Positions 9,177 through 18,333 are shown, counted from the first letter of the stretch. The stretch: DNA of 64,000 bases from Paraburkholderia tuberum STM678 (GCF_902833905.1 NZ_CADFGP010000004.1:186001-250000), one strand, 5' to 3'. The notes: generated by a model from the letters alone, not told the origin. Numbers and translations: made by a program.

Positions 9177-9191
9177 ATTCCAGTTTGGAAT
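9177..9191. promoter_or_regulatory. Putative LysR operator (T-N11-A palindrome)
   Basis: ATTCCA (9177-9182), a 3-base centre and TGGAAT (9186-9191) form a perfect inverted repeat with the T-N11-A spacing bound by LysR proteins. It lies 16-31 bases upstream of the lysR start and about 82 bases before the cidA-like start, a position suited to autoregulation and divergent activation. Confidence 0.6.
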
Positions 9192-9272
9192 GATTTCGAT
9201 GATTGTAAGTCATTTTGTTTATGGCGCGGCGGGCCCCATACTAAGTGCCTTCCACGCCAGCCAGGGGATGTC

Positions 9273-9764
9273 ATGTCCGCGCCAGTTTTCGCCCGTTCCG
9301 TGCGTCCCGCCGGTGGCGGCTCAAGTGGGGACGCGGGTGGCTTCGGCCGTGTCGCACGCATCGCCGTGCAAAGCGCCGCGATCGCGGCGCTGTGGATTGG
9401 CGCCGATTTCATCGTGCGGCGGCTGCATCTGCCGGTGCCGGGCGGCGTGGTCGGCCTCGTCGTGCTGCTCGCGCTGCTGTTCTGTGGCGGTATCGCGCCG
9501 CGCTGGGTCAAGGCCGGCGCGGACTGGCTGCTGTCCGACATGCTGCTGTTCTTCATTCCGGCGGCAGTCGCCGCCGTGCAATACGGCGGCCTGTTCCGCG
9601 CGGACGGCTGGCGCCTTGCGCTGGTGGTGATCGCCGGCACGCTGATGGTGATGGTCGCGGTGGCGTTCGCTGTCGATCAGGCCGCGCGCGTCGAACGGCG
9701 TTTCGCGCTGCGCCGCGTGCGGGTTGCGCGTAAGGCAGGCAGTCTGTCGCGCGAGCGCCGATGA
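9273..9764 (+). CDS. CidA/LrgA family membrane protein
   Basis: This 163-residue protein is a holin-like integral membrane protein of the CidA/LrgA family. In Gram-positives the family modulates murein hydrolase activity, and in other bacteria it participates with LrgB in export of small organic acids or pyruvate/glycolate metabolism. About four hydrophobic segments are visible, including [12 protein letters not shown], the signature [17 protein letters not shown], the [15 protein letters not shown] segment and [21 protein letters not shown] 9273 is preceded by AGGGG and removes an upstream stretch of non-family residues. The C terminus is strongly basic (about residues 138-163). Its stop overlaps the lrgB start by four bases (ATGA), so the two are co-translated. 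Confidence 0.87.
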   Translation: MSAPVFARSVRPAGGGSSGDAGGFGRVARIAVQSAAIAALWIGADFIVRRLHLPVPGGVVGLVVLLALLFCGGIAPRWVKAGADWLLSDMLLFFIPAAVAAVQYGGLFRADGWRLALVVIAGTLMVMVAVAFAVDQAARVERRFALRRVRVARKAGSLSRERR

Positions 9765-10486
9765 ACCCGCTCCCGTTTGCTTCGCTGTTGGCCGACGACG
9801 CCTCGCGCCTGATCGCGGCCGGCTGCCTCGTGCTGACGATCGCGCTGTGCTTCGCGTCGAAGGCGCTGTATGCGCGCGTGCGCTCGCCGTGGCTCACGCC
9901 GATGCTGACGGTGCCGGCCGCGCTCGTCGCGATCGTCGTACTCGCGCACATTCCGTATTCGCTTTACTTCGAGGACACGCGCTGGCTGATGTGGCTGCTC
10001 GGCCCCGCGACGGTCGCGTTCGCCGTGCCGATCTACGAGTACCGCGCACTCTTGAAGCGCCACTGGATCTCGCTGTCCGTCGGCGTGACGGTGGGCATTC
10101 TGGTCGGCGTCGGCGGCTCGCTGATGCTCGCGAAGCTGCTGCACCTGTCGCCGGACTTGCAGCGCAGCCTGATGACGCGTTCGGTGTCGACGCCATTCGC
10201 GCTCGCGGTGTCCGACAGGATTCACGCGCCGAAGGACCTGACCGCGCTGTTCGTGATCGCGACCGGCGTCTGCGGCATGCTGTTCGGCGAAATCGTGCTC
10301 GCGTTCGTGCCGCTGCGCACGCGGCTCGCGCGCGGCGCGCTGTTCGGTGCGGCCGCGCACGGCGTCGGCACCGCGAAGGCACGCGAGCTCGGCAGCGAGG
10401 AGGGCGTAGTGTCCAGCCTGACGATGATGATCGCCGGTCTCGCCATGGTGCTGCTCGCGCCGATGCTGGGGCTGCTGCCGATCTGA
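9761..10486 (+). CDS. lrgB: LrgB/CidB family membrane protein
   Basis: This 241-residue polytopic membrane protein is the LrgB/CidB partner of the preceding CidA/LrgA protein. Several hydrophobic helices are visible, and the diagnostic block [16 protein letters not shown] falls near residues 136-152, followed by [14 protein letters not shown] and the conserved [19 protein letters not shown] motif around residues 200-218. The family acts with CidA/LrgA in membrane-associated control of cell lysis or in organic acid transport. It overlaps cidA by four bases. A divergent LysR regulator probably controls the pair. Confidence 0.9.
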   Translation: MNPLPFASLLADDASRLIAAGCLVLTIALCFASKALYARVRSPWLTPMLTVPAALVAIVVLAHIPYSLYFEDTRWLMWLLGPATVAFAVPIYEYRALLKRHWISLSVGVTVGILVGVGGSLMLAKLLHLSPDLQRSLMTRSVSTPFALAVSDRIHAPKDLTALFVIATGVCGMLFGEIVLAFVPLRTRLARGALFGAAAHGVGTAKARELGSEEGVVSSLTMMIAGLAMVLLAPMLGLLPI

Positions 10487-10535
10487 ACCAGCGCGCTGCC
10501 ACGCCATCCGGCGCGCGCCGAAGTCATCTCGATTT

Positions 10536-10543
10536 GCTACAAT
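10536..10543 (+). promoter_or_regulatory. Extended -10 promoter of the ahcY riboswitch transcript
   Basis: TGCTACAAT (10535-10543) fits an extended -10 (TGnTATAAT-like), with transcription expected to start around 10550. That would put the first transcribed bases at the beginning of the riboswitch P1 stem. No good -35 is present, as is usual for extended -10 promoters. Confidence 0.55.
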
Positions 10544-10550
10544 CGCCGTT

Positions 10551-10682
10551 CGTCTTCGAGGAGCGTTGCGACGGGTACCGCGAATCCGCATTCGCCGGCC
10601 GCCCGCCAGGCTCGAAGGCTTCAATTGGCAGCATGGAACGCGCTTGCGCGATTCCGAACCGCTGCCTCAAACCGCGCTCACG
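10551..10682 (+). ncRNA. S-adenosylhomocysteine (SAH) riboswitch
   Basis: The ahcY leader has the SAH riboswitch architecture. CTTCGAG (10554-10560) pairs perfectly with CTCGAAG (10611-10617) to form P1. GGCAGC (10627-10632) pairs with GCTGCC (10661-10666), enclosing a nested GC-rich hairpin. GAGCG (10561-10565) can form the pseudoknot with CGCTC (10675-10679). The conserved CCAGGCTCG core is present at 10606-10614. In this family SAH binding turns on expression of the SAH-recycling gene, which is exactly the gene downstream; the aptamer ends about 40 bases before its ATG. Pairing was worked out by eye, not by a covariance model. Confidence 0.9.
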
Positions 10683-10719
10683 TCACATTTCTAGTCAATT
10701 TCTTAGAAAGGAGGGCGTG

Positions 10720-12138
10720 ATGAACGCCGCAGTCATCGATTCCCAGAAGCAGGATTACGTTGTCGCCGACATGTCGCTCGCCGCTTGGGGCCGCAAGGAA
10801 CTCACGATCGCCGAGACCGAAATGCCCGGCCTCATGCAGACCCGTGATGAGTACAAGGCGCAGCAGCCGCTGAAGGGCGCGCGCGTCGCCGGTTCGCTGC
10901 ACATGACGATCCAGACCGGCGTGCTGATCGAGACGCTGACCGCGCTCGGCGCGGACGTACGCTGGGCCTCGTGCAACATCTTCTCGACTCAGGACCATGC
11001 CGCCGCCGCGATCGCGCAGGCCGGCACGCCGGTGTTCGCGTTCAAGGGCGAATCGCTCGATGAATACTGGGAGTTCTCGCACCGCATTTTCGAATGGCCG
11101 AACGGCGAGTTCGCCAACATGATCCTCGACGACGGCGGCGACGCGACGCTGCTGCTGATCCTCGGCTCGAAGGCCGAAAAAGACCGCTCGGTGATCGCCA
11201 GACCGACCAACGAAGAAGAAGTCGCGCTGTACAAGTCGATCGCCGCGCACCTCGAGATCGACCCGACGTGGTACTCGAAGCGCCTCGCGGCGATCAAGGG
11301 CGTCACCGAAGAAACCACCACCGGCGTGCACCGTCTGTACCAGATGGAAAAGGAAGGCCGCCTGCCGTTCCCGGCCATCAATGTCAACGACTCGGTCACG
11401 AAGTCGAAGTTCGACAACCTGTATGGCTGCCGCGAGTCGCTCGTCGACGGCATCAAGCGCGCGACCGACGTGATGATCGCGGGCAAGATCGCGGTCGTGG
11501 CCGGTTACGGCGACGTGGGCAAAGGCTGCGCGCAATCGCTGCGCGGTCTGGGCGCGACCGTGTGGGTCACCGAAATCGATCCGATCTGCGCGCTGCAAGC
11601 GGCGATGGAAGGCTACCGCGTCGTGACGATGGAATACGCGGCCGACAAGGCCGACATCTTCGTGACCGCGACCGGCAACTACCACGTGATCAACCACGAT
11701 CACATGAAGGCGATGCGTCATAACGCGATCGTCTGCAACATCGGCCACTTCGACTCGGAAATCGACGTCGCGTCGACCCGTCAGTACCAGTGGGAAAACA
11801 TCAAGCCGCAAGTCGACCACATCATTTTCCCGGACGGCAAGCGCGTGATCCTGCTGGCCGAAGGCCGCCTCGTGAACCTCGGCTGCGCGACGGGCCACCC
11901 GTCGTTCGTGATGTCGAACTCGTTCACGAACCAGACGCTCGCGCAGATCGAACTGTTCACGCAGGGCGCGAAGTACGAAAACAAGGTGTACGTGCTGCCG
12001 AAGCATCTCGACGAGAAGGTCGCGCGTCTGCATCTGGCGCGCATCGGCGCGAATCTGACCGTGCTGTCCGACGCGCAGGCCGGCTACATCGGCGTCGACA
12101 GGAACGGTCCGTTCAAGCCGAACCACTACCGCTATTAA
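10720..12138 (+). CDS. ahcY: Adenosylhomocysteinase (SAH hydrolase)
   Basis: This 472-residue enzyme hydrolyses S-adenosylhomocysteine to homocysteine and adenosine using bound NAD+, keeping methyltransferases free of product inhibition. ATG 10720 follows AAGGAGGGCGTG. Visible motifs are [15 protein letters not shown] and [22 protein letters not shown] near the N terminus, the NAD-binding [15 protein letters not shown] turn, [13 protein letters not shown] residues ([11 protein letters not shown]), and the C-terminal [12 protein letters not shown] and KPNHYRY tail, whose Lys and Tyr contact NAD. The length matches the bacterial form with the roughly 40-residue insertion. It is controlled by the SAH riboswitch in its leader and stands upstream of metF, which feeds methyl groups into the same cycle. 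Confidence 0.97.
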   Translation: MNAAVIDSQKQDYVVADMSLAAWGRKELTIAETEMPGLMQTRDEYKAQQPLKGARVAGSLHMTIQTGVLIETLTALGADVRWASCNIFSTQDHAAAAIAQAGTPVFAFKGESLDEYWEFSHRIFEWPNGEFANMILDDGGDATLLLILGSKAEKDRSVIARPTNEEEVALYKSIAAHLEIDPTWYSKRLAAIKGVTEETTTGVHRLYQMEKEGRLPFPAINVNDSVTKSKFDNLYGCRESLVDGIKRATDVMIAGKIAVVAGYGDVGKGCAQSLRGLGATVWVTEIDPICALQAAMEGYRVVTMEYAADKADIFVTATGNYHVINHDHMKAMRHNAIVCNIGHFDSEIDVASTRQYQWENIKPQVDHIIFPDGKRVILLAEGRLVNLGCATGHPSFVMSNSFTNQTLAQIELFTQGAKYENKVYVLPKHLDEKVARLHLARIGANLTVLSDAQAGYIGVDRNGPFKPNHYRY

Positions 12139-12311
12139 GCACGCGGCCGTCCGCGGCTCGATGCGCGCGTTCGCGCGCCCGGCCACGCGGGCGGCGGTAA
12201 AAGCTTGACGGTCCGATCCCGGGGCGGCGCGCAATGCGCCGCTTTGTTCGCCCGCGCGGCTTTTCGTTTGCTGGACATCTTCTCCGCACAGGTGCTTACA
12301 AGGAGTTCTAC

Positions 12312-12665
12312 ATGACCGTGCTGCTGACCTGGCTCATCAACGCGCTCGCGCTGCTGATCATCACCTACATCGTTCCGTCGATCCATATCCGTAGTTTTGG
12401 TACCGCGCTGATCGTCGCGATCGTGCTCGGCCTCATCAATACGCTGCTGCGGCCGCTGCTGATCCTGCTGACGCTGCCGGTCACGATCCTCACGCTCGGA
12501 CTCTTCATTCTGGTCGTCAATGCGCTGTGCTTCTGGCTGTGCGCGTCGCTGCTGAAGGGCTTCGAGGTGTCGGGCTTCTGGTCGGCGTTCTTCGGCTCGA
12601 TCCTGTACAGCATCGTGTCGTGGCTACTGTCCGCGCTCATTTTCGGCAACCGCAGTCTCGGTTGA
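12312..12665 (+). CDS. Four-helix 'phage holin family' membrane protein
   Basis: This 117-residue very hydrophobic protein has four predicted transmembrane helices (about 1-20, 28-52, 55-75 and 85-112) and belongs to the small family labelled phage holin family 4 (Mycobact_4TM type). Motifs seen are ITYIVPSIHIRSFGTALIVAIVLGLINTLLRPLL and TLGLFILVVNALCFWLCA. Despite the family name it is a chromosomal membrane protein of unknown role and not a phage gene. The start is ATG 12312, with AAGGAG nine bases upstream. It lies between ahcY and metF, 12 bases before the latter, and is often carried along with these genes in Burkholderiaceae as far as I recall. Confidence 0.8.
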   Translation: MTVLLTWLINALALLIITYIVPSIHIRSFGTALIVAIVLGLINTLLRPLLILLTLPVTILTLGLFILVVNALCFWLCASLLKGFEVSGFWSAFFGSILYSIVSWLLSALIFGNRSLG

Positions 12666-12676
12666 CCTTTTTGACT

Positions 12677-13507
12677 ATGAATCCGATCGAACTCTCATTC
12701 GAATTCTTCCCGCCGAAAACGCAGGAAGGCATCGACAAACTGCGCGCGACGCGCGCGGAACTCGTGTCGCTCAAACCGAAGTTCGTGTCCGTCACGTTCG
12801 GCGCCGGCGGCTCGACCCAGCAAGGCACGCTCGATACCGTCGTCGACATGGCGAAGGAAGGGCTCGAGGCGGCGCCGCATCTGTCGTGCATCGGCTCGTC
12901 GAAGGACAGCCTGCGTGCGATCCTCAACGAGTACCGCGCGTACGGCATCCGCCATATCGTCGCGCTGCGCGGCGATCTGCCCTCGGGCATGGGCGCGGTC
13001 GGCGAGCTGCGCTATGCGTCGGAGCTCGTCAGCTTCATCCGTGCCGAGTTCGGCGACTGGTTCTGGATCGAGGTGGCGGGCTATCCGGAATACCATCCGC
13101 AGTCGCGCTCGCCGCGTCACGATCTCGAAAACTTCGCGCGCAAGGTGAAAGCCGGCGCGAATTCGGCGATCACGCAGTACTTCTTCAACGCGGACGCGTA
13201 CTTCCGTTTCGTCGACGATGCGCGCCAGCTGGGCGTCGACGTGCCGATCGTGCCCGGCATCATGCCGATCACGAACTTCTCGCAGCTGATGCGCTTCTCC
13301 GAAATGTGCGGCGCCGAAGTGCCGCGCTGGATCGCGCGCCGGCTAGAGAGCTTCGGCGACGACCGCGAGTCGATCCGCGCGTTCGGGCTCGACGTGGTGA
13401 CGGCTCTGTGTCAACGGCTCGTCGATGCGAAGGTGCCCGGTCTGCACTTCTATACGCTGAACGCGGCCGCGTCGACCAAGGCGATCTGCGAACGGCTCGC
13501 CGTGTAA
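12677..13507 (+). CDS. metF: 5,10-methylenetetrahydrofolate reductase
   Basis: This 276-residue FAD enzyme reduces 5,10-methylene-THF to 5-methyl-THF, the methyl donor for homocysteine remethylation. Family marks are the N-terminal LSFEFFPPKT with the catalytic Glu, SVTFGAGGSTQQGT, the ALRGDLPSG segment, the EVAGYPEYHPQS motif, and AKVPGLHFYTLNAA at the C terminus. It is full length for the bacterial form. The ATG at 12677 is the only start compatible with the conserved N terminus. With ahcY upstream it forms a methionine/SAM cycle cluster. Confidence 0.96.
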   Translation: MNPIELSFEFFPPKTQEGIDKLRATRAELVSLKPKFVSVTFGAGGSTQQGTLDTVVDMAKEGLEAAPHLSCIGSSKDSLRAILNEYRAYGIRHIVALRGDLPSGMGAVGELRYASELVSFIRAEFGDWFWIEVAGYPEYHPQSRSPRHDLENFARKVKAGANSAITQYFFNADAYFRFVDDARQLGVDVPIVPGIMPITNFSQLMRFSEMCGAEVPRWIARRLESFGDDRESIRAFGLDVVTALCQRLVDAKVPGLHFYTLNAAASTKAICERLAV

Positions 13508-13598
13508 TTGCGATGCCCGCGCGGCTGCAACGGCCGCGCGGTCCCCGCCAGTCTGGCATGGGTCGCAAATTTGTCCCAAATAGCGTGGTAAGTCCCTG

Positions 13599-13627
13599 TT
13601 GAAGCTCATTTTTGGGCTGTCTATCAT
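13599..13627 (+). promoter_or_regulatory. Sigma-70-type promoter of the first dppA
   Basis: TTGAAG (13599-13604) and TATCAT (13622-13627) are separated by exactly 17 bases. Transcription would begin about 13634, giving a leader of about 30 bases that carries the GGAGG ribosome binding site of the gene at 13666. Confidence 0.5.
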
Positions 13628-13665
13628 CGAAACGCAGCCAACCCGGCTGCTGTGCGGAGGACGAT

Positions 13666-15324
13666 ATGACAGTGACAAGAAAGACTGCGACACACCGGCG
13701 GTTCGCGCTTCACCAGTTCTGCCTGCCGGCGCTCGCCGCGCTCGCGGTCGCCACGAGCGGCCTCGCGCCCGCCGCGTCGCAGGCGGCCACGCTGCCCGAC
13801 AAGACGCTGGTGTTCTGCTCCGAAGGCAGCCCGGCGGGCTTCGATACCGCGCAATACACGACCAGCGTCGAATTCAGCGCCGGCTCGTACACGGTCTATA
13901 ACCGGCTCGTCGAATTTGCGCACGGCAGCACAGACATCGAGCCAGGACTCGCCGAAAAGTGGGACGTGTCGCCCGACGGCCTCACCTATACGTTCCATCT
14001 GCGCCACGGCGTCAAATTCCAGACCACGTCGTACTTCAAGCCGACCCGCGAATTCAACGCGGACGACGTCGTGTTCACCTATGAACGCATGCTCGATCCC
14101 GAGAACCCGTTCCGCAAGGCGTATCCAGTCAATTTCCCGTATTTCAACGACCTCGGTCTCGCGAAGAACATCGCCAAAATCGAGAAGGTCGATCCGTACA
14201 CGGTGCGCTTCACGCTGAAGGAAGTCGACGCGCCGTTCCTGCAGCAGATCGCGATGCCGTTCGCGTCGATCCTGTCGGCTGAATACACGGATCAGCTGCT
14301 CAAGGCGGGCAAGGCGTCCGACATCAACCAGTACCCGGTCGGCACCGGTCCGTTCATCTTCCGCAGCTATACGAAGGACGACACGATCCGCTTTGACGGC
14401 AATCCCGACTACTGGAAGCCGGGCGTCGCGAAGCTCGGCAAGCTGATCTTCGCGATCACGGTCGATCCGGCCGTGCGCCTGCAAAAGCTGAAGCGCGGCG
14501 AATGCCAGGTGATGTCGTATCCGCGCCCGGCCGACATCCCCACCGTGAAGGCCGATGCGTCGCTCGCGATGCCAAGCGAAGTGGGCTTCAACCTCGGCTA
14601 TATCGCGTACAACACGACCAAAAAGCCGCTCGACAACGTCCTCGTGCGCCGCGCGCTCGACATGTCGGTCAACAAGAAGGCGATCATCGAAGCGGTCTAC
14701 CAGGGCGCGGGCCAGCTCGCGACGAACCCGATGCCGCCGACGCAATGGGGTTACGACAAGAACCTGAAGGACGCGCCCTACGACGTCGACAAAGCGAAAG
14801 CGCTGCTGAAGCAGGCGGGCTACCCCGACGGCTTCGAGCTGACGCTGTGGGCGATGCCGGTACAGCGCCCGTATAACCCGAACGCGCGCCTGATGGCCGA
14901 AATGCTGCAGGCGGACTGGGCGAAGATCGGCGTCAAGGTGAATATCGTCACGTACGAATGGGGCGAGTACATTCGCCGCGCGCACGCCGGCGAGCATCAG
15001 GCGATGCTGATCGGCTGGACGGGTGACTACGGCGACCCTGACAACTGGCTCGGCGTGTTGCTCGGCTGCGACGCGGTCAACGGCAGCAACTTCTCGAAGT
15101 GGTGCTACAAGCCTTACGACGATCTGATCAAGCAGGGCCGCAGCACCACCAACATGGCCGATCGCACCAAGGCCTATACGCAGGCGCAGGAGATCTTCAA
15201 GGACCAGGTGCCGTTCACACCGATCGCGCATTCGACCGTCTATCAGCCGATCAGCAAGAACGTGACGGGCTTCAAGATCGATCCGTTCGGGCCGACGCAA
15301 TTCCTGGGGGTTGGGGTGAAATAA
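13666..15324 (+). CDS. dppA: Peptide ABC transporter substrate-binding protein (first copy)
   Basis: This 552-residue periplasmic solute-binding protein of family 5 delivers di- or oligopeptides to the DppBCDF permease. ATG 13666 follows CGGAGGACGAT. A signal peptide is visible in residues 1-44, with a basic start, a hydrophobic run (FCLPALAALAVATSGLAPA) and a cleavage site near SQAAT. The mature protein starts TLPDKTLVFCSEGSPAGFD, and family blocks include GLAEKWDVSPDGLTYTFHLR, FNADDVVFTYERML and NQYPVGTGPFIFRSY. A near-identical paralogue follows 205 bases downstream, so one transporter core has two receptors, perhaps with different peptide ranges or different expression. Confidence 0.92.
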   Translation: MTVTRKTATHRRFALHQFCLPALAALAVATSGLAPAASQAATLPDKTLVFCSEGSPAGFDTAQYTTSVEFSAGSYTVYNRLVEFAHGSTDIEPGLAEKWDVSPDGLTYTFHLRHGVKFQTTSYFKPTREFNADDVVFTYERMLDPENPFRKAYPVNFPYFNDLGLAKNIAKIEKVDPYTVRFTLKEVDAPFLQQIAMPFASILSAEYTDQLLKAGKASDINQYPVGTGPFIFRSYTKDDTIRFDGNPDYWKPGVAKLGKLIFAITVDPAVRLQKLKRGECQVMSYPRPADIPTVKADASLAMPSEVGFNLGYIAYNTTKKPLDNVLVRRALDMSVNKKAIIEAVYQGAGQLATNPMPPTQWGYDKNLKDAPYDVDKAKALLKQAGYPDGFELTLWAMPVQRPYNPNARLMAEMLQADWAKIGVKVNIVTYEWGEYIRRAHAGEHQAMLIGWTGDYGDPDNWLGVLLGCDAVNGSNFSKWCYKPYDDLIKQGRSTTNMADRTKAYTQAQEIFKDQVPFTPIAHSTVYQPISKNVTGFKIDPFGPTQFLGVGVK

Positions 15325-15458
15325 GCGGGCGCGGCGCGCTTTTTTGCGCCGCATTCGTCGCCGGGCGGCTCGAATGAGCCCGCCCGGCCCGTGACAAAAC
15401 CGTGGCAAAACGTTTGCACGAAGTGTTTCCTGTCGTCAACAGAGGGATTTTGCTCCGC

Positions 15459-15487
15459 TTGGTAGCCGGCCCAAGCTCAAGTAATAT
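15459..15487 (+). promoter_or_regulatory. Sigma-70-type promoter of the second dppA
   Basis: TTGGTA (15459-15464) and TAATAT (15482-15487) are 17 bases apart, directly upstream of the second binding-protein gene. This allows it to be expressed independently of the first copy. Confidence 0.5.
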
Positions 15488-15529
15488 CCCGCTACGCCGG
15501 CGCAAGCCGGCCCTGAACCTGGAGGAAAC

Positions 15530-17161
15530 ATGAAGCAAAACAATCTGTTGCGCGTCGCGCGTAGGTCCACGCTCGTCGCTGCCGCAGCGGCATCCCTGCT
15601 TGGCGTCACGAGCGCGCAGGCCGCTGGGATCCCGAACAAAACCCTCGTTTACTGCTCGGAAGGCAGTCCCGCGGGTTTCGATCCGGCCCAATACACGACG
15701 GGCGTCGACTTCACGGCCAACACGTTCACCGTCTATAACCGCCTCGTCGAGTTCGAACGCGGCGGCACCAAGGTCGAGCCCGGCCTCGCGGAGAAGTGGG
15801 ACGTGTCGCCCGATGGCAAGACCTACACGTTCCATCTGCGTCATGGCGTGAAGTTCCAGACCACCTCGTTCTTCAAGCCGACGCGCGAATTCAACGCGGA
15901 CGACGTGGTCTTCTCGTTCCAGCGCATGCTCGACCCGAACCAGCCGTTCCGCAAGGCGTATCCGGTGCAGTTCCCGTACTTCACCGACATGGGCCTCGAC
16001 AAGCTGATCACGAGCGTCGAGAAAGTCGACCCGTACACGGTCAAGTTCACGCTGAAGGAAGTCAACGCGCCGTTCATCCAGAATCTGGCGATGGAATACG
16101 CGTCGATCCTGTCGGCTGAATATGCGGATCAGCTGCTCAAGGCAGGCAAGGCCGCCGACATCAATCAGTACCCGGTCGGCACCGGTCCGTTCATCTTCCG
16201 CAGCTACACGAAGGACGCGACGATCCGCTTCGATGGCAATCCCGACTACTGGAAGCCGGGCGCGGTGAAGATCTCGAAGCTGATCTTCTCGATCACGCCG
16301 GACGCCGGCGTGCGCGTGCAGAAGATCAAGCGCGACGAATGCCAGGTGATGAGCTATCCGCGCCCGGCCGACATCGCGCCGCTGAAGGCCGAGCCGAACA
16401 TCGACATGCCGTCGCAGCCGGGCTTCAACCTGGGCTACCTCGCGTACAACGTGACGCACAAGCCGGTCGACAAGCTCGAAGTGCGTCAGGCGCTCGACAT
16501 GGCGATCAACAAGAAGGCGATCATCGAGTCGGTCTACCAGGGCGCGGGCCAGTTGGCCACGAACCCGATGCCGCCGACGCAATGGTCGTACGTCAAGAAC
16601 CTGCCGGCCGCCTCGTACGATCCGGCCAAGGCGAAGGATCTGCTCGCGAAGGCCGGCTACCCGAACGGCTTCGACATCACGCTGTGGGCGATGCCGGTGC
16701 AGCGCGCGTACAACCCGAACGCGCGTCTGATGGCGGAAATGATCCAGGCGGACTGGGCGAAGATCGGCGTGAAGGCGAAGATCGTCACGTACGAATGGGG
16801 TGAGTACATCAAGCGCGCGCACGCGGGCGAAGACGACACGATGCTGATCGGCTGGACCGGCGACAACGGCGATCCGGACAACTGGCTCGGCACGCTGCTC
16901 GGCTGCGAGGCGATCAACGGCAACAACTTCTCGAAGTGGTGCTACAAGCCGTTCGACGATCTGATCCAGAAGGGCCGCACGACTTCGGACGTGGCGACGC
17001 GCACGAAGATCTACGGCGAAGCGCAATATATTTTCGCGCAGCAACTGCCGTTCTCGCCGATCGCGCACTCGACCGTCTATCAGCCGGTCAGCAAGAAGGT
17101 GGTCGACATGCGCATCGAACCGCTCGGCTACGCGCGCTTCGACGGCGTCAGCGTCAAGTAA
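15530..17161 (+). CDS. dppA: Peptide ABC transporter substrate-binding protein (second copy)
   Basis: This 543-residue paralogue of the preceding protein shares most blocks word for word (GLAEKWDVSPDG, FNADDVVFSFQRML, NQYPVGTGPFIFRSYTKD, NPMPPTQW, EWGEYIKRAHAGED). It has its own signal peptide (about 1-31, with LVAAAAASLLGVTSAQAAG). ATG 15530 has GGAGGAAAC just before it. Differences cluster in the signal peptide and in scattered surface or pocket positions. It has a separate promoter-like sequence and is followed by a hairpin with a T run before dppB. This suggests a tandem duplication retained for dosage or altered specificity. Confidence 0.92.
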   Translation: MKQNNLLRVARRSTLVAAAAASLLGVTSAQAAGIPNKTLVYCSEGSPAGFDPAQYTTGVDFTANTFTVYNRLVEFERGGTKVEPGLAEKWDVSPDGKTYTFHLRHGVKFQTTSFFKPTREFNADDVVFSFQRMLDPNQPFRKAYPVQFPYFTDMGLDKLITSVEKVDPYTVKFTLKEVNAPFIQNLAMEYASILSAEYADQLLKAGKAADINQYPVGTGPFIFRSYTKDATIRFDGNPDYWKPGAVKISKLIFSITPDAGVRVQKIKRDECQVMSYPRPADIAPLKAEPNIDMPSQPGFNLGYLAYNVTHKPVDKLEVRQALDMAINKKAIIESVYQGAGQLATNPMPPTQWSYVKNLPAASYDPAKAKDLLAKAGYPNGFDITLWAMPVQRAYNPNARLMAEMIQADWAKIGVKAKIVTYEWGEYIKRAHAGEDDTMLIGWTGDNGDPDNWLGTLLGCEAINGNNFSKWCYKPFDDLIQKGRTTSDVATRTKIYGEAQYIFAQQLPFSPIAHSTVYQPVSKKVVDMRIEPLGYARFDGVSVK

Positions 17162-17246
17162 TCGTAAAGTTCGCGCAGTAGGCCGCAATACAGTACGCCG
17201 CAACACAGTACACTTTTCGCACGGTTAGAAAACTGGTCGAAATGGT

Positions 17247-17290
17247 CCGGCGACCGGGGTCACGAGCCCTCGTCGCCGGTTGCGTTTTTT
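17247..17290 (+). terminator. Hairpin with T run between dppA and dppB (terminator or attenuator)
   Basis: CCGGCGAC (17247-17254) pairs with GTCGCCGG (17272-17279), with a further internal stem, and TTTTTT follows at 17285-17290. In the middle of an apparent operon this would partly stop transcription, so the binding proteins would be made in excess over the permease, as is usual for such systems. The T run is five bases after the stem, so efficiency is uncertain. Confidence 0.6.
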
Positions 17291-17316
17291 CATCACCAGT
17301 ACCATGGGAGCGAACC

Positions 17317-18327
17317 ATGTTCCGCTTCGTTTTGCGCCGCATCGGCATGGTGATACCGACGTTTATCGGCATCACGATCCTCGCGTTCGCGCTGATTCAC
17401 CTGATCCCGGGCGACCCCATCGAAGTGATGATGGGCGAGCGCGGCGTCGATCCGGCCATGCATGCGGCCGCGATGCACCGCCTCGGGCTCGACGAGCCCT
17501 TGCCAATGCAGTACTTCCACTACATCGTGCGCGCCGTGCACGGCGACCTCGGCACTTCGATCATCACCAACACGAGCGTGATGGGCGAATTCCTCGCGCG
17601 CTTTCCCGCCACCGTCGAACTGTCGTTCTGCGCGATGCTGTTCGCGCTGATCGTCGGCCTGCCGGCGGGCGTGTTCGCGGCGCTGAGGCGCGGCACGGTG
17701 GTCGATCACGGCGTGATGGGCACCGCCCTGACCGGCTACTCGATGCCGATCTTCTGGTGGGGCTTGATCCTCATCATGGTGTTCTCGGTCAAGCTCGGCT
17801 TGACGCCGGTGTCGGGCCGCATCGCGGTCGAATACGACATTCCGCACGTGACCGGTTTCATGCTGATCGACTCGCTGATGTCCACCGACGAAGGCGCGTT
17901 CAAATCCGCACTCAGTCACCTGATCCTGCCCGCGATCGTGCTCGGCACGATTCCGCTCGCGGTCGTCGCGCGCATGACGCGCTCGTCGATGCTCGAAGTG
18001 CTGCGCGAGGACTACATCCGCACCGCGCGCGCGAAGGGGCTGTCGCCGGGACGCGTGATCGTCGTGCATGCGCTGCGCAATGCGCTGATTCCGGTCGTCA
18101 CCGTGATCGGCCTGCAGGTCGGCACACTGCTTGCGGGCGCGGTGCTGACCGAAACGCTGTTTTCATGGCCGGGCATCGGCAAGTGGCTGATCGACGCGAT
18201 CGGCCGGCGCGATTATCCGGTCGTGCAGGGCGGTATCCTGTTGATCGCCACGCTGGTGATCGTCGTGAACCTCGTCGTCGATCTGCTGTACGGCGTGCTC
18301 AACCCGCGCATTCGCCATACGAGGTAA
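17317..18327 (+). CDS. dppB: Peptide ABC transporter permease DppB
   Basis: This 336-residue inner-membrane permease has the DppB/OppB N terminus (MFRFVLRRIGMVIPTFIGIT, helix 1) and the long periplasmic loop beginning IPGDPIEVMMGERG. The cytoplasmic EAA loop reads ...REDYIRTARAKGLSPGRVI near residue 235, where it docks onto the ATPases. Helices cluster at about 8-30, 100-130, 135-170, 205-225 and 290-325. The upstream in-frame extension is not family-like, so ATG 17317 is chosen. Six bases separate it from dppC. Confidence 0.93.
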   Translation: MFRFVLRRIGMVIPTFIGITILAFALIHLIPGDPIEVMMGERGVDPAMHAAAMHRLGLDEPLPMQYFHYIVRAVHGDLGTSIITNTSVMGEFLARFPATVELSFCAMLFALIVGLPAGVFAALRRGTVVDHGVMGTALTGYSMPIFWWGLILIMVFSVKLGLTPVSGRIAVEYDIPHVTGFMLIDSLMSTDEGAFKSALSHLILPAIVLGTIPLAVVARMTRSSMLEVLREDYIRTARAKGLSPGRVIVVHALRNALIPVVTVIGLQVGTLLAGAVLTETLFSWPGIGKWLIDAIGRRDYPVVQGGILLIATLVIVVNLVVDLLYGVLNPRIRHTR

Positions 18328-18333
18328 ATCACG

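Noticed and set aside
15325..15365. GC-rich hairpin with T run after the first dppA
   Set aside because: The T run lies inside the possible loop rather than after the stem, so it does not fit a terminator.
13624..15408. 594-codon minus-strand frame antisense to the first dppA (and a 644-codon one, 15272-17206, across the second)
   Set aside because: Both mirror the binding-protein genes; Arg/Val/Asp-rich composition and mutual similarity come from the duplicated sense genes.
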